Position numbers and translations under genes: made by a program. Shown in pieces: positions 12,285 to 25,443 of a stretch of 64,000 nucleotides of DNA. The DNA is from Symbiodinium natans. Lineage: Eukaryota > Sar > Dinophyceae > Suessiales > Symbiodiniaceae. The DNA lies in the NCBI GenBank assembly GCA_905221605.1, contig CAJNDS010002626.1:160001-224000 (forward strand), in the 5' to 3' direction. The first letter of the stretch is position 1; every line of letters begins with the position of its first letter. The notes beneath the pieces are model-generated. The model was not told the DNA's origin, did no database searches, and saw only the letters and a program-made list of their open reading frames with translations.

Positions 12285-12730
12285 CCGTAGCAGAAGCAGC
12301 AAACAGCATCAGTGATAGTCACAGACGTCGTCAAGTCGTAGTCGGTCGGAATCGTTATTCTGGTGCTGGTGCTGGCGCTGCCGCTCATCGTGGCTGTGGT
12401 AATGATGGTGGTCGTACCAATATCATATGACTAATGGACCAGTGCTGGGCACCAGCAAGTGCAGACTGAAGGAAGCAGAAGAGCAGAAGCAGATGCACGC
12501 GATCGAGATGTGCAACAGAGCAACCTCAACTCTGAACCTCCTCACAGCCCCCAAGAGAAAGCCTCTGGGCCCCAAACACCCCCAAAACAGCTCCCGCAAC
12601 CAAACCCCCCAAATTCCCCCTCGGAGCCCCCCCCCCCCCCCCCCACCCTAAACCCTGAACCCTTTACCCTAGACCCTAATCCCATCCCAAAAACAAAAGC
12701 AAATAAACAAAAAAGCAGGAGCCGGAGGCA

Positions 12731-15700
12731 CTCAGCAGGCTGGTCACCAGCTGCCGAAACTCGTGGCTTCCGGGGCCCCCTTCTGGTAGCTGCAGCCTAA
12801 GACATCTCAGCCACCCCCCGGTGGTTCTCAAAGACAACAGACAGCTAAATACTACAGAAACTCCCGACACCAGAAGCTTTGAGTTGTCTTCCTTGCACAG
12901 TATCAGTCGTCCTGCCGTGCTTCTTTCAAGGCACGACAAGACTCGAGGCATGGCACGGGCTTGGCGATAGTCCTTTAGACAAAGGGTTTAGGGTTTGGGG
13001 TTTAGGGTTTAGGGTTTAGGGTTTAGGGTTTTTTGCCACCCGCCAAGCTACACCCCAAACCCGAAACCCGAACCCCCCCCCCCCAAACGGCTTGAATCTC
13101 GCAAGCGAGGCACTCGGCTTGGATGATCATCAACTGCAGCTCAATGTTGCTCTCAGCCCAAAAGGGGCAGTGGCCGAAAGCCAGGACCTCAAAAGCTTCT
13201 GGCTTATAGAGACAGGGCTGAGGCAGTTTGAGGGTTTTGGGGCTGGAGGTTTAGGGTTTCGACTCTCTCACACTGGCGCACGCGCTGGCAAGGCTCCGGT
13301 AGGTTTAGGGTTTAGGGTTTCAGGGTTTAGGGTTACAAGATCAATGCTCAACAATAAAACCAAGCGTCAAAGAGGACGCAGCCCAGAGACCTTGAGGCGG
13401 CGGGAGGTCCATCAAAAAAGGGGACACAAAGAAAAAAGCTTCGACCCAGATCATTGCTCATGTGGCGTAGGGGTCACCTCTTGCTACTTGTTCTAAGAGT
13501 CCTTACTAGGGATTATAATAAGGGGGGGTACTATAATCCCTACGAAGGACTCTTATGATAACGGGGAACATCCCAACTGATGTGGCGTAAGGATCAAGGG
13601 CTTATTTTTACGGCCTGCGGTTTGTTGAGCTCCCGAGGTCGGCTGGGTTAAACTCAAGGCTGGAAGCATTTTGCAGGTTTGACAGGGACCCGCCCAAACT
13701 CCAGCATCGCAGACTCCAGCAAGACCCCTGCCCGACTATACTGAATCGGGCATGTCAGATGGCAAGCTCTCAACAGCAAACGAAGAAAGCAACAATAGCA
13801 ACCATTGCAACAAAAGCGGCAATGGTGATTGAGGCTTATGAAACCACGCAAGAACTATATTCAACCATGCGAGACTTCGTTAAGCCGCACTTCGTGCGTG
13901 CTTGGCCATCTTCAACCTACTGGGAACTAGTAGGTAGCTAGGGTCGGGTTCTTCTTGCGAGGCACCACATGTCCCGCGGCTTTCCCTTGATGCCCATGCA
14001 TTGGCCGCCCAGTGGGCCATCGAAGCACTCCGGAGGCGTGAAGAGCTGCGTTCCATTCGCGTCGTAGATGAAAAAGTCCGGCTCCTGGCATTTTTGGGCA
14101 CAATACTGGCCACAACAACTGAAAGCCTTGTCTCAGTGTAATCCCCAACGACCTTGGGGTTGACCATTTCGTTCTTGGCGTGTTGGGCTCGTGCACTTGC
14201 ACAACCCTCCATAGCCAAGCAGGTTGACAAGTCATAAAGTGGACTGGACTTGCGGCAGCACGAGATCCTCTGAGTGGGGCCGTAGGATAGAAGTGCTTGT
14301 TGAGCTGAAATGCATGGGAACTCATCAACCAACCGAACACATCACAGATTGGCGGATCTAGCGAGTCAGCACTCATTGGCATGGTACGTGCACAAGGCAA
14401 GGGTTAGCGGCAAGTCTCAGCGTCACTTGTGCGCTCTGTAACCAGCAATCTGCAATGAAGCTGACTCAGAGTGAGGCGTGAAACCGTGTAGGGGTCCGAT
14501 GGTACACCGGCACACCTTCACCGTCATCCCTCTTGATTTGTACTATCTCCGCTTCTGGCCCCGAAAAACCCCGAAATCAAACCCAATGGGCAACGGCCTA
14601 CACATACACACTCTCTCGCCCTAGCTTAGCCCCCGAAATGCCCCAAACGAAAATCGCCCTTTTGACTAAACCCTAAACCCCCGTTTGAACCCCAACAAAG
14701 GATTGCCTAAACCCCCCTTAACTTCCCTAAGCCCTCAACCCGAAGCCCCCCCCCGAAGGGCGCTCCTTGCACGCCTCTGCAGAGTTGAAGTCCGCGATCT
14801 TCACGGCGAGCTCCGCGTGGACAAGGAGCTCATGCCTTCGCGCGACAGGGGGAGGGTTTGGGGTTCAGGGTTCCAGGTTTAGGGTTTCGGGATGTTGGGT
14901 CCACTTCTTGATTTCAGGCTTGGGGTTTGGGGTGCAGGGGGTGGGGTTAGGGAACCTGTTTGGCCTATTCGGGTACGTAACAGAAGTCGTTTTGGCTTAG
15001 GGGCGACAGGGTTGGGGGCCGGTCTGAACTTGCAGCTTTGGCGTTCGAGAGGTTGGAAGCCTGGGGCAGACCATTGACACACGCCCCCACGAGGGTTTAG
15101 GGCTTTCGACCCTCACGCTTGAGCGTCGCCCGTCAAAACCCCTCTGAGTAGCCAAGCGGGGAGGCGCACCCCACCTAAGCCTCTAACCTCTCAACAAAAA
15201 GCCTCACAGAGCAGGTCGGCCGAAAACCCATTAGCAAAAGCCACCGTCTGCCAAAGATCTGTAGACCTGCGTCCAAGTTGCAGCGTCTGGCCTTCGCGAA
15301 CAGGCCATCGAACGTCCTGCAGCAGGCGTGGCAAGCGTAACAAGCCAGCCCTTTCTAGGCCTAAAAATTAGAATTCTTTACCCCATCAGGCCCTAAAGAA
15401 CCCCCCTACCGAAGCCACTAACCACCCCCCCCCCAAAAAAAAAAAAAAAAACACTCCCGATGACAACCCTGGCTCTCCTGGCCCTCCACAGCCGGCAGTG
15501 TCAAGATGGGCCACTGGCTCCTCTTCAATGCTCGGCTCTCAAAGTTTTAAGGCTTTCGGGCTCAGGTTAAAATCGGATTTCGGTTTGGGATTGCCAGCAA
15601 AAACATCGGAAGGCACAGTCGAGGTGATGTCAGAAGACCGATAAACAAGAGCTCGTCTTTACCCTCAAGGGTCAACACCGACATTGACGACTCCTCTCCC

Positions 15701-16337
15701 TCCCACTTTCTTCTGGGGAACTGGAAGAGCGGGCATACCCCACCCTGTGTGCATCGCGCCCCTGCTTGTTTCAGGACTTTGTCACTGGTGAGGGGCTGGC
15801 TCTCTCTCTCTCTCTCTCTCCTGCACGCTTAGCCCCCCCAAAGGGGAGGCTGCCCCGAGGGGCGCGCGAAGTCCACGGGCCCGTTGGTTTGGAAGGGCCA
15901 CGGTTTTCGTGGCTCCCATTTCATCGCGAGGTGTGGTTTCCCCCGAGTATGCAGCAAAACCCCCCAGATCTCTCTCTCTCTCTCTCGCTCTCTCTCTGTG
16001 CCGGTGTCTGAGATCAACCTTGACCATTCCAACCTTACCGTGCCTTGATTCTTCATATATATATATATATATTTATTTATTTATTTGTTTATTTATTTAT
16101 ATTTATTTACTTATTTATTTATTTACCTTTATTTATTTCTTGATTTATTTCTATTTATTTATTCTTGTGATTTTTTCTTAGTTTGTTCATATATTTATAT
16201 TCGTTATGTATCTATATTTACACTCATTTTTATATGTACATTTATACTTTTATTTATGTGCTTGCTCTCACTTCCTCTACTTCTTCTACACGGCGAAGAG
16301 GCCCGCCCTGACGGAGTGGCCTGGCCACGACCCCCTC

Positions 16338-16381
<44 letters not shown>

Positions 16382-18969
16382 TCCCTAGGAAAAAGGGGTC
16401 CTGCCAGCCATGAGAACATGAAAAGCTCGAAATCAAGATTCACTAGAACCTAAGGCATTCAGCCCAACACAACACCCCCCCCCCCCCCCCCCGCACCCCT
16501 GCACAAAAAGACGTTCGAAAGTACCCCTAAAGTCCCTTCTTCTCCTGTAAACCCTACACCCTAAACTCCCTCAAGACATAGGACAAAAACATACCCTCCT
16601 TGTTTAAAGGGGGCGTAGAACGGAACCCCACGCCCTTTGGAAAAAAGGGGAAATGGGGGCCCCTCTCAATCCGAGGCCATAAACCTTCCCTAAACCCTTA
16701 AACCCTTTTGGACCTTGAAGCTGCTTCATGCCAGGACTGCACCCTAAACCCTAAACCCTAAACCCTAAGCCCTAAGCCCTAAACCCTAAACCCTAAACCC
16801 TAAACCCTAAACCCTAAACCCTAAACCCTAAACCCTAAACCCTAAGCCCTCATCCGCATTCCTCCCAAGAGCAGGCGAGGCGCAGGCTCAGGGCCGAGAC
16901 GAAGCGGGGGTCGCAGACGGGGATGGGCTTGGAGAGGACGATGTTATCCGGCTTCAGGTCCTGTACTCGAACCCAAGCTCACAACCATGAAATCTGATGC
17001 AGATATGTGCTCAATACCATATATATATATATATATATAAGTGGCCCCCCCAAGTCTCCTATCCTCTGCGCAAACCCGGGAGAATCCCCTGTGGCCGCAA
17101 CGCTGATCAGGGTCTTGGGTTCTTTTCCAGGGCCCCTCCCCCCATCCTTGTGGATGACCCCCTGCTCGTGGAGGTAGTCGAGGCCCTCCGACAGCTGACC
17201 GCAGAAGAACCTCCCGAGGCGGCTGAGCAACTGCCTGCCCTGGACTTATCCCTTGACTTCGCGCCTTTGCCCCAACAACCGCCCTTCGTCCTCCCATTTT
17301 TTGGTCCCGTGATGTCGCCTCACCAGCTCTTCCTGGAAAACAAGCACTTCACGCCGCTTCCTTAGGCAGAGCAATCACAAGGACCCCCGCATTTAAGCAG
17401 GGTTTAAGGTTTAGGGGCCGCTTTTTTGGGGGGAGAATGGGGCCCGGACACGGGCAACCGATTTCGTACCCCTAAGAGGTACTTGTAAAGCGTTCCCGTA
17501 GACTCTCAAAAAGAGCACCTAACCCAAGCCCCAAGTATAGTTTAGGGCCTTAATGATCTTCATGATTGGAACAGGGCTTTTGGGGCCTCGAAGGTGAAGA
17601 AAGAACTAGTTGCACACTCTGTCAATGGAGTAAGTGTTCCTAAAGCGAGCAGCATGTCATGATGTTCACATGACTCCGTGTCACCATCGTTGCTCAAGTA
17701 CGTGTGCAACGTTAGTCTTGATGCTGGCAGAAGAGGATGACTGAGCTTCTCATGCAATACTCATCTGAGATGTGCTCGGACAAAACAGTGATCTCCCATG
17801 TCTCACATCAGGCTAGGCAAGGGTGACGCAAGCACCGAAGCACTTCCAAGATAGCATCACTCATGAACAGTTGTATCACTCCTTGCTCGGAGGCGGTGGG
17901 ATTGGTGGCCGGATGTGGCCGGTAAGCATGACTGGTGCCCGCCCTCTTGGCGACCCTGTGGACTGTACCGAACGGAGGCCGTTCTCCTTCAGGCTTTCAG
18001 GACATCTTCATGTCCTTCTGCGTCACGTCGTTCACCTGCTGCTTGTTCTCTGATCTGGCTATTTCGCCATGTCTGCAATCTACTTCCAGTGGCGCCTATC
18101 CACATCTTCAATTTGGTCCCGAAGGGCAAGCGGTGTTGTTTTTTTGTGGCGAAGGTGCTTTGCAGGGAGCTTAGCAAACATGTCTGCTGCTGCATCACTC
18201 GGTGTGCGGGGGACCAGCTGTTCCATTTCCGCACGAAGCCTCTTGGATGGAGACTCACCCCGCTACCTAGACGGCCTGAAGAAGGGGATTTATCCTGCCT
18301 TCCAGCTTTCCCTCATCACCGGACAGAAAGATGCTCTAGCTCAGGAACTTTCAGAAGCTCGTCGCCCAATGCGGCCCAGGCGTCGCGTCAAGATCGTACT
18401 GCAGCCCAGGGCGAACGGCATCGCCCCAGTAGTCTTGTACTGCCGCTTCTGCACTGGCCGTGTACGCCAAGCTTCCTGCAGAGAAGACTGTAGGGTTTGG
18501 GAACTTCGGAAATTCGGGCTGCATAGTGGGCATGGCACGAGGTCGGAGAGGCGACCAAACGGGACGTTCCAGCAGCGGGCAGGAGCGAGGTCTATCAAAG
18601 AGCCAGTAAACCCTGCAAACCAGTAGCGAAACCCTACAAACCCTACCGACCAGCATCGTAAACCACCTTCAAACCAGTGTCTGGCATGCCGAGTCCTGTG
18701 CTCCAAGCCATGAGCGATTTTCCAGGCAGGCCTTGGAGTGTCGAAGATCGTTTCCTCTGTTCCAACTCCCTGGAAGTTCCTAAAGGGCTTCGATCGCTTC
18801 GATGCCCCAAGAAGCCCCACCCACTGCACCAAAAGCTCCCTCCCGACATACCCTGCACCCCACGGCTGCCTTCATAGACCATGTAGACGGCGTCGTGGGA
18901 GGAGCAGTCGATGACCTCCTCCAGATTCACGACGTGGCGATGCGACAGCTCAGAAAGGATGCGGATTTC
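12731..18969 (-). CDS. Serine/threonine protein kinase (CaMKK/LKB1-like features), fragmentary multi-exon gene
   Basis: Protein kinase catalytic domain spread over exons in the right order. 18969-18870: helix C to beta-5 (EIRILSELSHRHVVNLEEVI, then SHDAVYMVYE). 17234-17147: QLSEGLDYLHEQGVIHK. 16960 to about 16860: DLKPDNIVLSKPIP, joined through a GA donor to give HKDLKPDN, so the usual HRD reads HKD. 14835-14775: ELLVHAELAVKIADFNSA, with DFN for DFG. 14084-13959: GTQLFTPPE, the P+1 loop with PPE for APE, then GKPRDMWCL. 13187-13119: AFGHCPFWAESNIELQLMI. About 12783-12731: SHEFRQLVTSLL, probably helices G-H. Helix D, the glycine-rich loop and GVTLY were not placed. Phase between the 16.9 and 14.8 kb exons is unresolved, so an exon is missing or two kinases are mixed. 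Catalytic Lys not seen; Asp of HKD and of DFN are present, so activity is plausible. Confidence 0.75.
13480..13578. mobile_element. Palindromic MITE family 1, diverged copy
   Basis: Right end ACGGGGAACATCCCAACT; interior GGATTATAATAAGGGGG and ACTATAATCCC pair; left end poorly conserved. Flanked by ATGTGGCGTAGGGGTC and ATGTGGCGTAAGGATC, a possible imperfect target duplication. Lies in a kinase intron. Confidence 0.65.
16050..16385. repeat. AT/TTTA-rich stretch and CT microsatellite
   Basis: ATATAT run, about 180 bases of degenerate TTTA/ATTT repeats, then a CT run at 16343-16378. Similar CT runs are at 1402-1435, 10048-10087, 15801-15821, 15969-15997 and 23259-23285. Confidence 0.9.
16741..16851. 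repeat. CCCTAAA array in a kinase intron
   Basis: About 15 units, a few CCCTAAG variants, ending just before the DLKPDN exon sequence at 16860-16960. Confidence 0.95.
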
Positions 18970-21265
18970 CTGCATGTTTGGGGAAGCTTACGGCATAGAA
19001 TCCTAGCATTCTAACGCCTTGCAAGAGCTTGTGCGGCTCAGGCTGCAGAGTCTGGTGCTTGCTTGAAGGTTCGACTCTCACAACTGGTACAAGAGAAGGC
19101 TTCAAGGGTGAGGGCTTCTAGGCCTGTGGGGGGTTCCTTCGGGAGCTTCGGGCCAGTGGCGCGGGGGGGGCGCCTCCTCAATGCACTCCCGAAGCGGCAC
19201 TAGACGGCATCCATCAGCATCGTATTTGGCAACCATGCGGTTCTGCATCTCCTCGGCTTGGTGGGAGTCATATATTTATAAGACGGCTGCTTCTCAGGGT
19301 TCAGGGCTTTGGGCATCCTCTTGAATACAAGCCCAAAACAGCCCAGGGACAATGCGCGCGAAGCATTTGACGGCATGGGTGGTGCCCTGTCGTGTTCTCG
19401 CCAGCTTGACATTGCTGCGGGAGCCCCTGCCGATGTCTCGCAGAATCTGGTACCTCGGTGCTGCAAACCGAAGCAGCGCACGTTACGTGAGATGGCAGAA
19501 CCAGTGCTGCACCAAGTTCACCGCTGTTCGCACGACAGCTTAATGACCCCCCCTGTATGTCATCGAAGATGACCTACATCCGTCCGTAGTCTGGGATGCT
19601 GATCTAAATCATCGGCCCTTGCTAACGCTAGACTACAAGGAACATACCGAAGCACACGTCCAAAAAAAAAAACACAAAACCCCATGGCTTAGATACCCCA
19701 AACTCAGCCACAACTTCGACTTCTCTCCCTAAAACTAAGACAGCATGAGCAGACGAAACCCAGAACCTGAAACGGTTTCGGGTTTAGGGCTCCGTCGCTT
19801 CAGGCTCCGGGACCTTCTGGATACTGCCGGCAACGAACATAACATACTGGAATGCCCAAAGCCCTAAACCCTAAACCCGAAACCCTAACCCCTAAACCCT
19901 AAACCCTAAACCCTAAACCCTAAACCGCATCCGAGATGCTGGTTCAGCCACTTGCCAGAAGCATCTGTGTTGCTTGACAGGTCTGTGACGAACTTCACCA
20001 TGGCAGTGAGCTAGACACCCTGCTCCTAGCCCGGGCTTCTTACCCTAAACCCTCAACCCCAAACCCTAAACCCCAAACCCTGAAACCCTAAACCCCAGAA
20101 CCCTAAAAACCTGATACATCCTAGAGCCGAAACCTCCCCTAGCTCCTAAACTCCAGGCGTGGCCACATGGGGGCTGGAGCTGCCAGCAACCCCTCAAGCT
20201 GAAAGGAGCTTTTTTTGGCGGTGCTCCGGAATGCTCTGCTCTGTGATCAGGGGGCGCACGTGAGCTTCCCGGACTCTTGAGGCTGTGAAACTGCCGCGTG
20301 CAACTCGAGATCTTGGCGCGATGAGGCTCGAAGCTTTCGACTCGCGCAGCAACGGGGAACCTCACAGAAGCCTCCCGTTCCACACCTTTTGGGGCAGCTG
20401 ACTTGGTGTGGTAAAGCACCTTCTGGGGGGCACCTCTTTGGGGAAACCTCTTTGGGGCCCTCAGCACGTTCTTTTTGGTCCACGTCCCGCCGCCCGGGTT
20501 GGGAAGATTTAGAGTGAAACTTAGGGTTTAGGGTTGTTTGGGGATCAACCAAGCTTTTCAGTTCGAGCTCTTGAAGGGTGATCCATGCTGGAATCGTTAG
20601 GTGTGGTATCAGAGGTCGCCCACCGGCTCACCACGCAACGCCATGCCCTCAACGGTCATGATAATTCCATTTCCTGAGGGGGGGGATCTCTTTCCCAAAT
20701 AGTTCTCCTTGAAGATGAGTGGGCGACTCGTTGAGGGAAGCAACATTAATCAAGGCACGCTTTTTCAAGACCGCCTTGTTTTTGACAACGCTTCGGGCAT
20801 GGTCGTTTCGCTGCTCGAGCTTAAGGTTCGTCACGTTGCCACACAAGGAGTTCTAAATGGTTTCTTGTCTTGGCTTGGTTGGCTTCAGCGCCCACACAAG
20901 AACATTCTGGCTTGCTTTGTTCTGGGACATATGACTCATGGGATACTCATGGGCTTCGAGTTTGCTGTGTAGAGGGGTTCCAGGTCCATTACAACCCCCA
21001 TTCCTTTGAGAGGTTCCTTAGCCAGGATCGCTCTGACCAGAAATTTCCTCGATGCACACTGAGCCCAGAAGAGAAAGAACAGGGTTTCGGGGGCGGGGGG
21101 GGTTGGGCAGGAGCCCCTGTCACCCTAAACCTTCAAGAATTGAAGAGGGCTCTGAGATCCTTGAACCCTCCTCTTCCGCTCTGAACACCCCGAACTCGGC
21201 CCAAAAAAAAGAAACCCCCTGTCCCCTCAATCCTCCGCCCCAAAGTGTTTCCCCAGCGCCGGCGC
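18970..21265. other. Region upstream of the placed kinase exons
   Basis: Should hold the kinase 5' exons. One candidate, about 19253-19195 minus, reads EEMQNRMVAKYDADGCRLVP, with no clear link to a kinase N-lobe. The stretches at 19340-19560 (plus) and 20650-20970 (both strands open) are non-repetitive but unassigned. The rest is CCCTAAA-like. Confidence 0.4.
19859..20112. repeat. CCCTAAA tracts
   Basis: Units at 19859-19926 and again, more degenerate, at 20041-20112. No gene placed here. Confidence 0.85.
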
Positions 21266-22699
21266 CTGGGCACACGACTTCGCAGTCCACCTTTGGCACA
21301 TTGTCGGCCCATGGGTCTTCCTGCGGGATTCGCCTCGTCCGGGCTCTCGGGTGTCAGGGCTTTCTGGGGGGGGTTCTCGGGGGACCTGGGCGGGTTCAGC
21401 CTTTTTTTCTGGGTGAAAGGGGAGGGGTGGGTTTGAGGTTGAGGGCCGAGACCCCTGCGCACTAGGCGCGAACACGAGTTCAGAGCCCACGTGGTGACAC
21501 ATTTGAACAACACGCGTCGGGCCACTGCCTGCCCCTCCAACCCCAAGCTGGCCTCCTGAATCCTCACCGAACATCATGCAGAAGCTGCCCCAACTCTCCC
21601 CTCCCCAACGTCACCGAAACTATTTCCTTGAAAGGGCTCTGGGACGAAGGCGGGTAGATGCTCCAGTTCGCGCTGAAGGCGCCCTTGATCATGGTATCGT
21701 GGTAGTGGACCTCACAACAAGCCCACTCAGGTTAATCCCACTGATCCCTCAGCCCGCTATACAACCAACCAGGACCCGATGGTTCTGAGCCTGGCTTGTG
21801 GCGACCATTCGAAGCCCCTACAGGCCTCAATTCTGAGATGGTTTGGGATTGGGAGAAACTTCAAAAAACACAAACAAAGTACCATGGGTCAGGCTTCGCC
21901 GCTCACACCCACACTCTCACACACACACCACCTTGCACATACCCCCACCGCGCATCCCGACGTGGGTCTGCTGCCGTACAGTTCCTTGAAAAAGCGCAGC
22001 GGGTTTAGGGCTCTTAGGGACCCCTCAACTAAGATTCTTAAATCCCCGAAATTCTTTCATCCCTCAACGAACCAAACTCGAAACACATCTAACACAAGAA
22101 CCAAACAAGAACGCTACTGAAGCCCCTCAACCCTCTAAAACCTCCTCCACCCAACCCCCTAACCTAAACCCTCAACCCTCAACCCTCAACCCTAAATCAG
22201 AAACCCCCCCCAAACAACCAGAGGGGCCCCGACGCTGTGCTCCCAATCGTCTGCCTCCTCCTCCAGGCCGATCACCGCCATGGCCTCCGGGTTTTCGGGC
22301 TCCGAGGGTTGTGTGTAGGGCTTATGAGGCATATGAGGCGTGTTGAGGGGGGTTTGGGTCTTGTTTTCCGCTCCCGCGTAGCTGGCCGACCCACAAAGGG
22401 TCATACGTCTGTGTCAGCTTCTTGCTCTTGATGCATGTTGCCCCCCCCCCCCCCCCATGGAGACCACCAACAAGGCTCCAACAGTAAACTAACTCGAAAA
22501 CCCACATCATGGAGGCTTTTCCGCAACACACAGGTCAGGGTACGTAGGCTCCCTTAAGAGCAGACTCCTCCCGACTCACTACATGTACGTATCAAGCGGC
22601 GGCTCCTAGACCCTCTTGCCGAGTCGTCCACGACTCTAATACACATCTCTCTCAATGCTCGCTTTGAAGAGGCACCAAATCCAAAACATCCCAACTAAA

Positions 22700-22750
<51 letters not shown>

Positions 22751-23254
22751 ACACACTCAGAAAAAAAACAACCAAAAAACACCTACGGAGGCCTGTGTGG
22801 GGCGGTGCGTGGTCTCCATGAACCGCGCCGCTCCGATCGGGTCCTCTTCCACCACCTGGCGTCGGGTTCTGTGGAGCCTATGAAGTCGGAAGGCTGACAG
22901 GGTCCAGGAGCCTAAAGTTGCGTACCCGGGAATAGTATAAAGTTGTGTACCCCGGGAAGAATCTCGAGTACTACCCAAGGCCCGAGTACCCAAGGCCCGA
23001 GTCCTTGCAGCAGCTCTGCGCTATCGCCAAAACGGGGTGGGCATCATCCCTGAACCTTAAACCCATGATGCTTCCACAGCTCTGCTTCCACAGCTCTACA
23101 GGCTTTTCTCGTCACAGCGCGGATGAATCTCGGCCTCCGCTACGGCTTGCTGGATCTGAGGTCCGCCCCAGCCTGGCAAGGGCAAAGCACGAGCCTGTTT
23201 TTATTGTGCAAAACTGAGGATCGCGGGACATTGCCGATTCATGGTGAGGTTTCG

Positions 23255-23290
<36 letters not shown>

Positions 23291-23985
23291 GAGCGGCAAC
23301 AGGATCGAGAGTTTTTTTCCCTGGGGTATATGACAGCGTGGCCTGGAGCAAGCAAGAATAAATCCTTCGATCAAAACCTCCAAACAACCCCCTAAACCCT
23401 AAACCCTACACCCTAAACCCTAACCCCTAAACCCCAAACCTTACCCCCCCTGGTGTAGGGATCCCAAGCCCGACCCAGGCCTCTCCCACACCCTTCAAAA
23501 AAAATTTCGGGGGGGGGGGGGGGCTTTCGGGTTCTCGGCTCCTTCAAACTAAGGGGGTTTTCTTGGAGTCTCCAAGCCCCCCCCAAAACCCCCTCCCCCT
23601 CCCTTCAACACTCGCTGGCCTGTTTAGCTTGTGCTTGACACGGTCCCTAATGAAAATGAGAACTAGGGAGACTGAATTCTCGTTCATAAAGTTCCAAAGA
23701 TGTCAGCTGTGTCCTTTCTTTCCTCGCTGAACGCACTACAGCGGGGTTGTCTAGATTCCAGAGCGACTACGAATGATCAACACAGGAAGGTTCCTGCGAT
23801 TTCTTTGGTAGGAAAACCTGGCTCAGAAACCCGCCCGGGGCCTTCTGCCATAAAACTTCGGGTGCCCCCCAAAAAAGAGGTAAACCCTAAACCCTAAACC
23901 CTAAACCCATGAAGTATACTGGGGCTCCCGGTCCCCGGCCTTCTCGCGTTGCTTTGGCGACAGCGTCCAGCCACCGTTCGGTTTC
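21266..23985 (-). CDS. Unassigned multi-exon gene; exon candidates, one PH-domain-like
   Basis: Function not recognised. Exon candidates, all minus and with dinoflagellate-type borders: 23985-23940 (ETERWLDAVAKATRE, like the C-terminal helix of a PH domain), 22855-22793 (VVEEDPIGAARFMETTHRPT, 21 codons, CAG acceptor, GC donor), about 22437-22376 (KSKKLTQTYDPLWVGQLR), about 22284-22234 (AMAVIGLEEEADDWEHS), about 22003-21951 (FFKELYGSRPTSG), 21710 to about 21639 (VHYHDTMIKGAFSANWSIYP) and 21320-21266 (EDPWADNVPKVDCEVVCP, CAG acceptor, GC donor). Each is a short non-repetitive open stretch set in repeat-rich sequence. They may be one gene or two. A lipid-binding role would rest only on the PH-like helix, so it is not claimed. 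Confidence 0.42.
22699..22760. repeat. CA dinucleotide microsatellite
   Basis: About 25 CA units with one interruption. Confidence 0.95.
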
Positions 23986-24689
23986 CTACCACCCCAAGAG
24001 CCACCACCACCCCCCCCCCCCCCAGTTTTCGGGTCGGGTTTAGGGTTTGAGGTTTTTTGGGTTCGGAGACCCCCCCCCCCCCCGGCTTCGGCTTGCAGGG
24101 TTGCGGGTTTTTTTTAATCGGAAACCGCAAACTGGGCTAGCAGGGGCCCATCAAGGCACAAGGACCTGGAGGTACAACTTTGGGGAGGGGAGGGGTCTTA
24201 GGGGCTGACTACCCTGGCCCCAAACACGATTAACCGTTTATTCGTAGTAGGCATATATATATATATAACAAAAAAGGGTTAAAGGTTAACTACCCAGCCC
24301 CTACGTTCACATGCCTCGCGTATACACGAGAATTTCCACTGAGCGTCCCTGGGAAGCAAGGGGAGTTCCGGGCCATTTGCAAGGCTTCAAATGCTGGGGG
24401 CTCGTAGAGCTTGTATTTTCCTTCTTGGGGGTTTACAGGTTACAGGGCTTATGCTAGGGCTTGCATTCTACAGTTCAGGCCTTTCGGTTTTAGACCCTTC
24501 GGTCATTGCAAAAAAACGACACTCTTGGCAGAAGGCCTTGGTCGTCAGCGCTGTCCTGAGGCTCATGGAACTTTCGGGTGTCTTCATGTTTCTGAATTCG
24601 CTCCTGTCTAGGGTCTAGGGTTTAGGCTCTTTTGCTAGGATTTAGGGTCCGGGTTTGTTCCGGTGAAAGTATAAGTTTGGGGTTTAGTT

Positions 24690-25443
24690 CGGCTTGAGCT
24701 CACTAGGGCTCATTAGGACCTCAAGCGGCACCCCGAGGTTCAGGATTCTCAAGAAGGGTTGGTGAGTCATGCGGCTCGACGGCGCCATGCGATTCTCAGC
24801 CATCTCATGATGAGCAACAAGCCAACACCCCAAACCCTTGTCTTGGGGCACGGGCGGAGGGCGGTGTCAGCACATGTTGAAGAGACTACCCGAACCCTCT
24901 CTGAATCTCAATGGGGGCTGAGGGTTTAGGTTGTTTCTCACGCAGCTGGGCGAACCACTCTGCAGGCACCACACACTACTTGCAGACACCCGCACAACGC
25001 TGCAAAACAACACCAAAAACGCATAGGCAGATGTGCCAAATACGCATGTGGGCACAAACTCGGGTCGGCACGCTAAGAAAGCGAAACCACCAAAAGAACA
25101 GGAACTGTTTGTCCACCAAGGCAACCCGTCCTGCCCTCACCACACCATAACTCTTAAAACTAGAAAGTTTCAGGATGGGTTTAGGGATTTAGAACCTTAA
25201 GCCCAAACACGATGATCCAAAGCCTTCCTCCGCCGCTTCTCTGTTCTTCCCAGGTGTCCATGACCCACAGAGAATAAACCCTCTAGACCCTGCATCCTCA
25301 ACACCTCAACAGGCCCTAAGAACCCTGCATCCCGAAAAGCCCTCAGCAGATCCTACAATGTCCTACAAATCCCTTGAAACCCAAAACTGAACCTCACGAG
25401 CCCCCTTGGCCCGGCACTTCAACTCCTTCTCCACCGATGCCAT
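24690..25443 (-). CDS. Candidate 5' exons of the unassigned gene downstream
   Basis: At 25443 an ATG opens MASVEKELKCRAK, after which GC- or GA-type donors are available. Between about 24805 and 24710 another open stretch reads MAENRMAPSSRM then THQPFLRILNLGVPLE. Both lie on the same strand as, and upstream of, the PH-like exon at 23985. They are proposed as first exons of the same gene, but no phase check was possible and no homology was recognised. Confidence 0.25.

Larger units (their letters stand above)
9382..12730. other. Spacer between kinase and small membrane-anchor gene
   Basis: Dominated by simple sequence: CT and TATA runs, MITE family 2, CCCTAAA tracts (also 10509-10565, 10988-11024), poly-G and the octamer repeat. 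Two short open stretches, 9435-9500 (either strand) and 12435-12580 (plus, RLKEAEEQKQMHAIEMCNR), could be coding but have no support beyond being open. Confidence 0.6.

Noticed and set aside
13654-13730. Kinase-like stretch GVLLESAMLEFGRVPV on the minus strand
   Set aside because: Its frame needs a phase-1 entry, but the preceding kinase exon ends in phase 0, and the exon at 13187-13119 fits the same place far better.
15255-15345. Minus-strand stretch CYACHACCRTFDGLFAKARR as an extra kinase exon
   Set aside because: Open and bordered by usable splice sites, but it does not resemble the catalytic-loop to DFG region it would have to supply.
19195-19253. EF-hand-like loop YDADGCRLVPLRE
   Set aside because: Twelve residues with Asp at 1 and 3 and Glu at 12, but Gly at position 6 and other ligands are missing, and there is no second hand.
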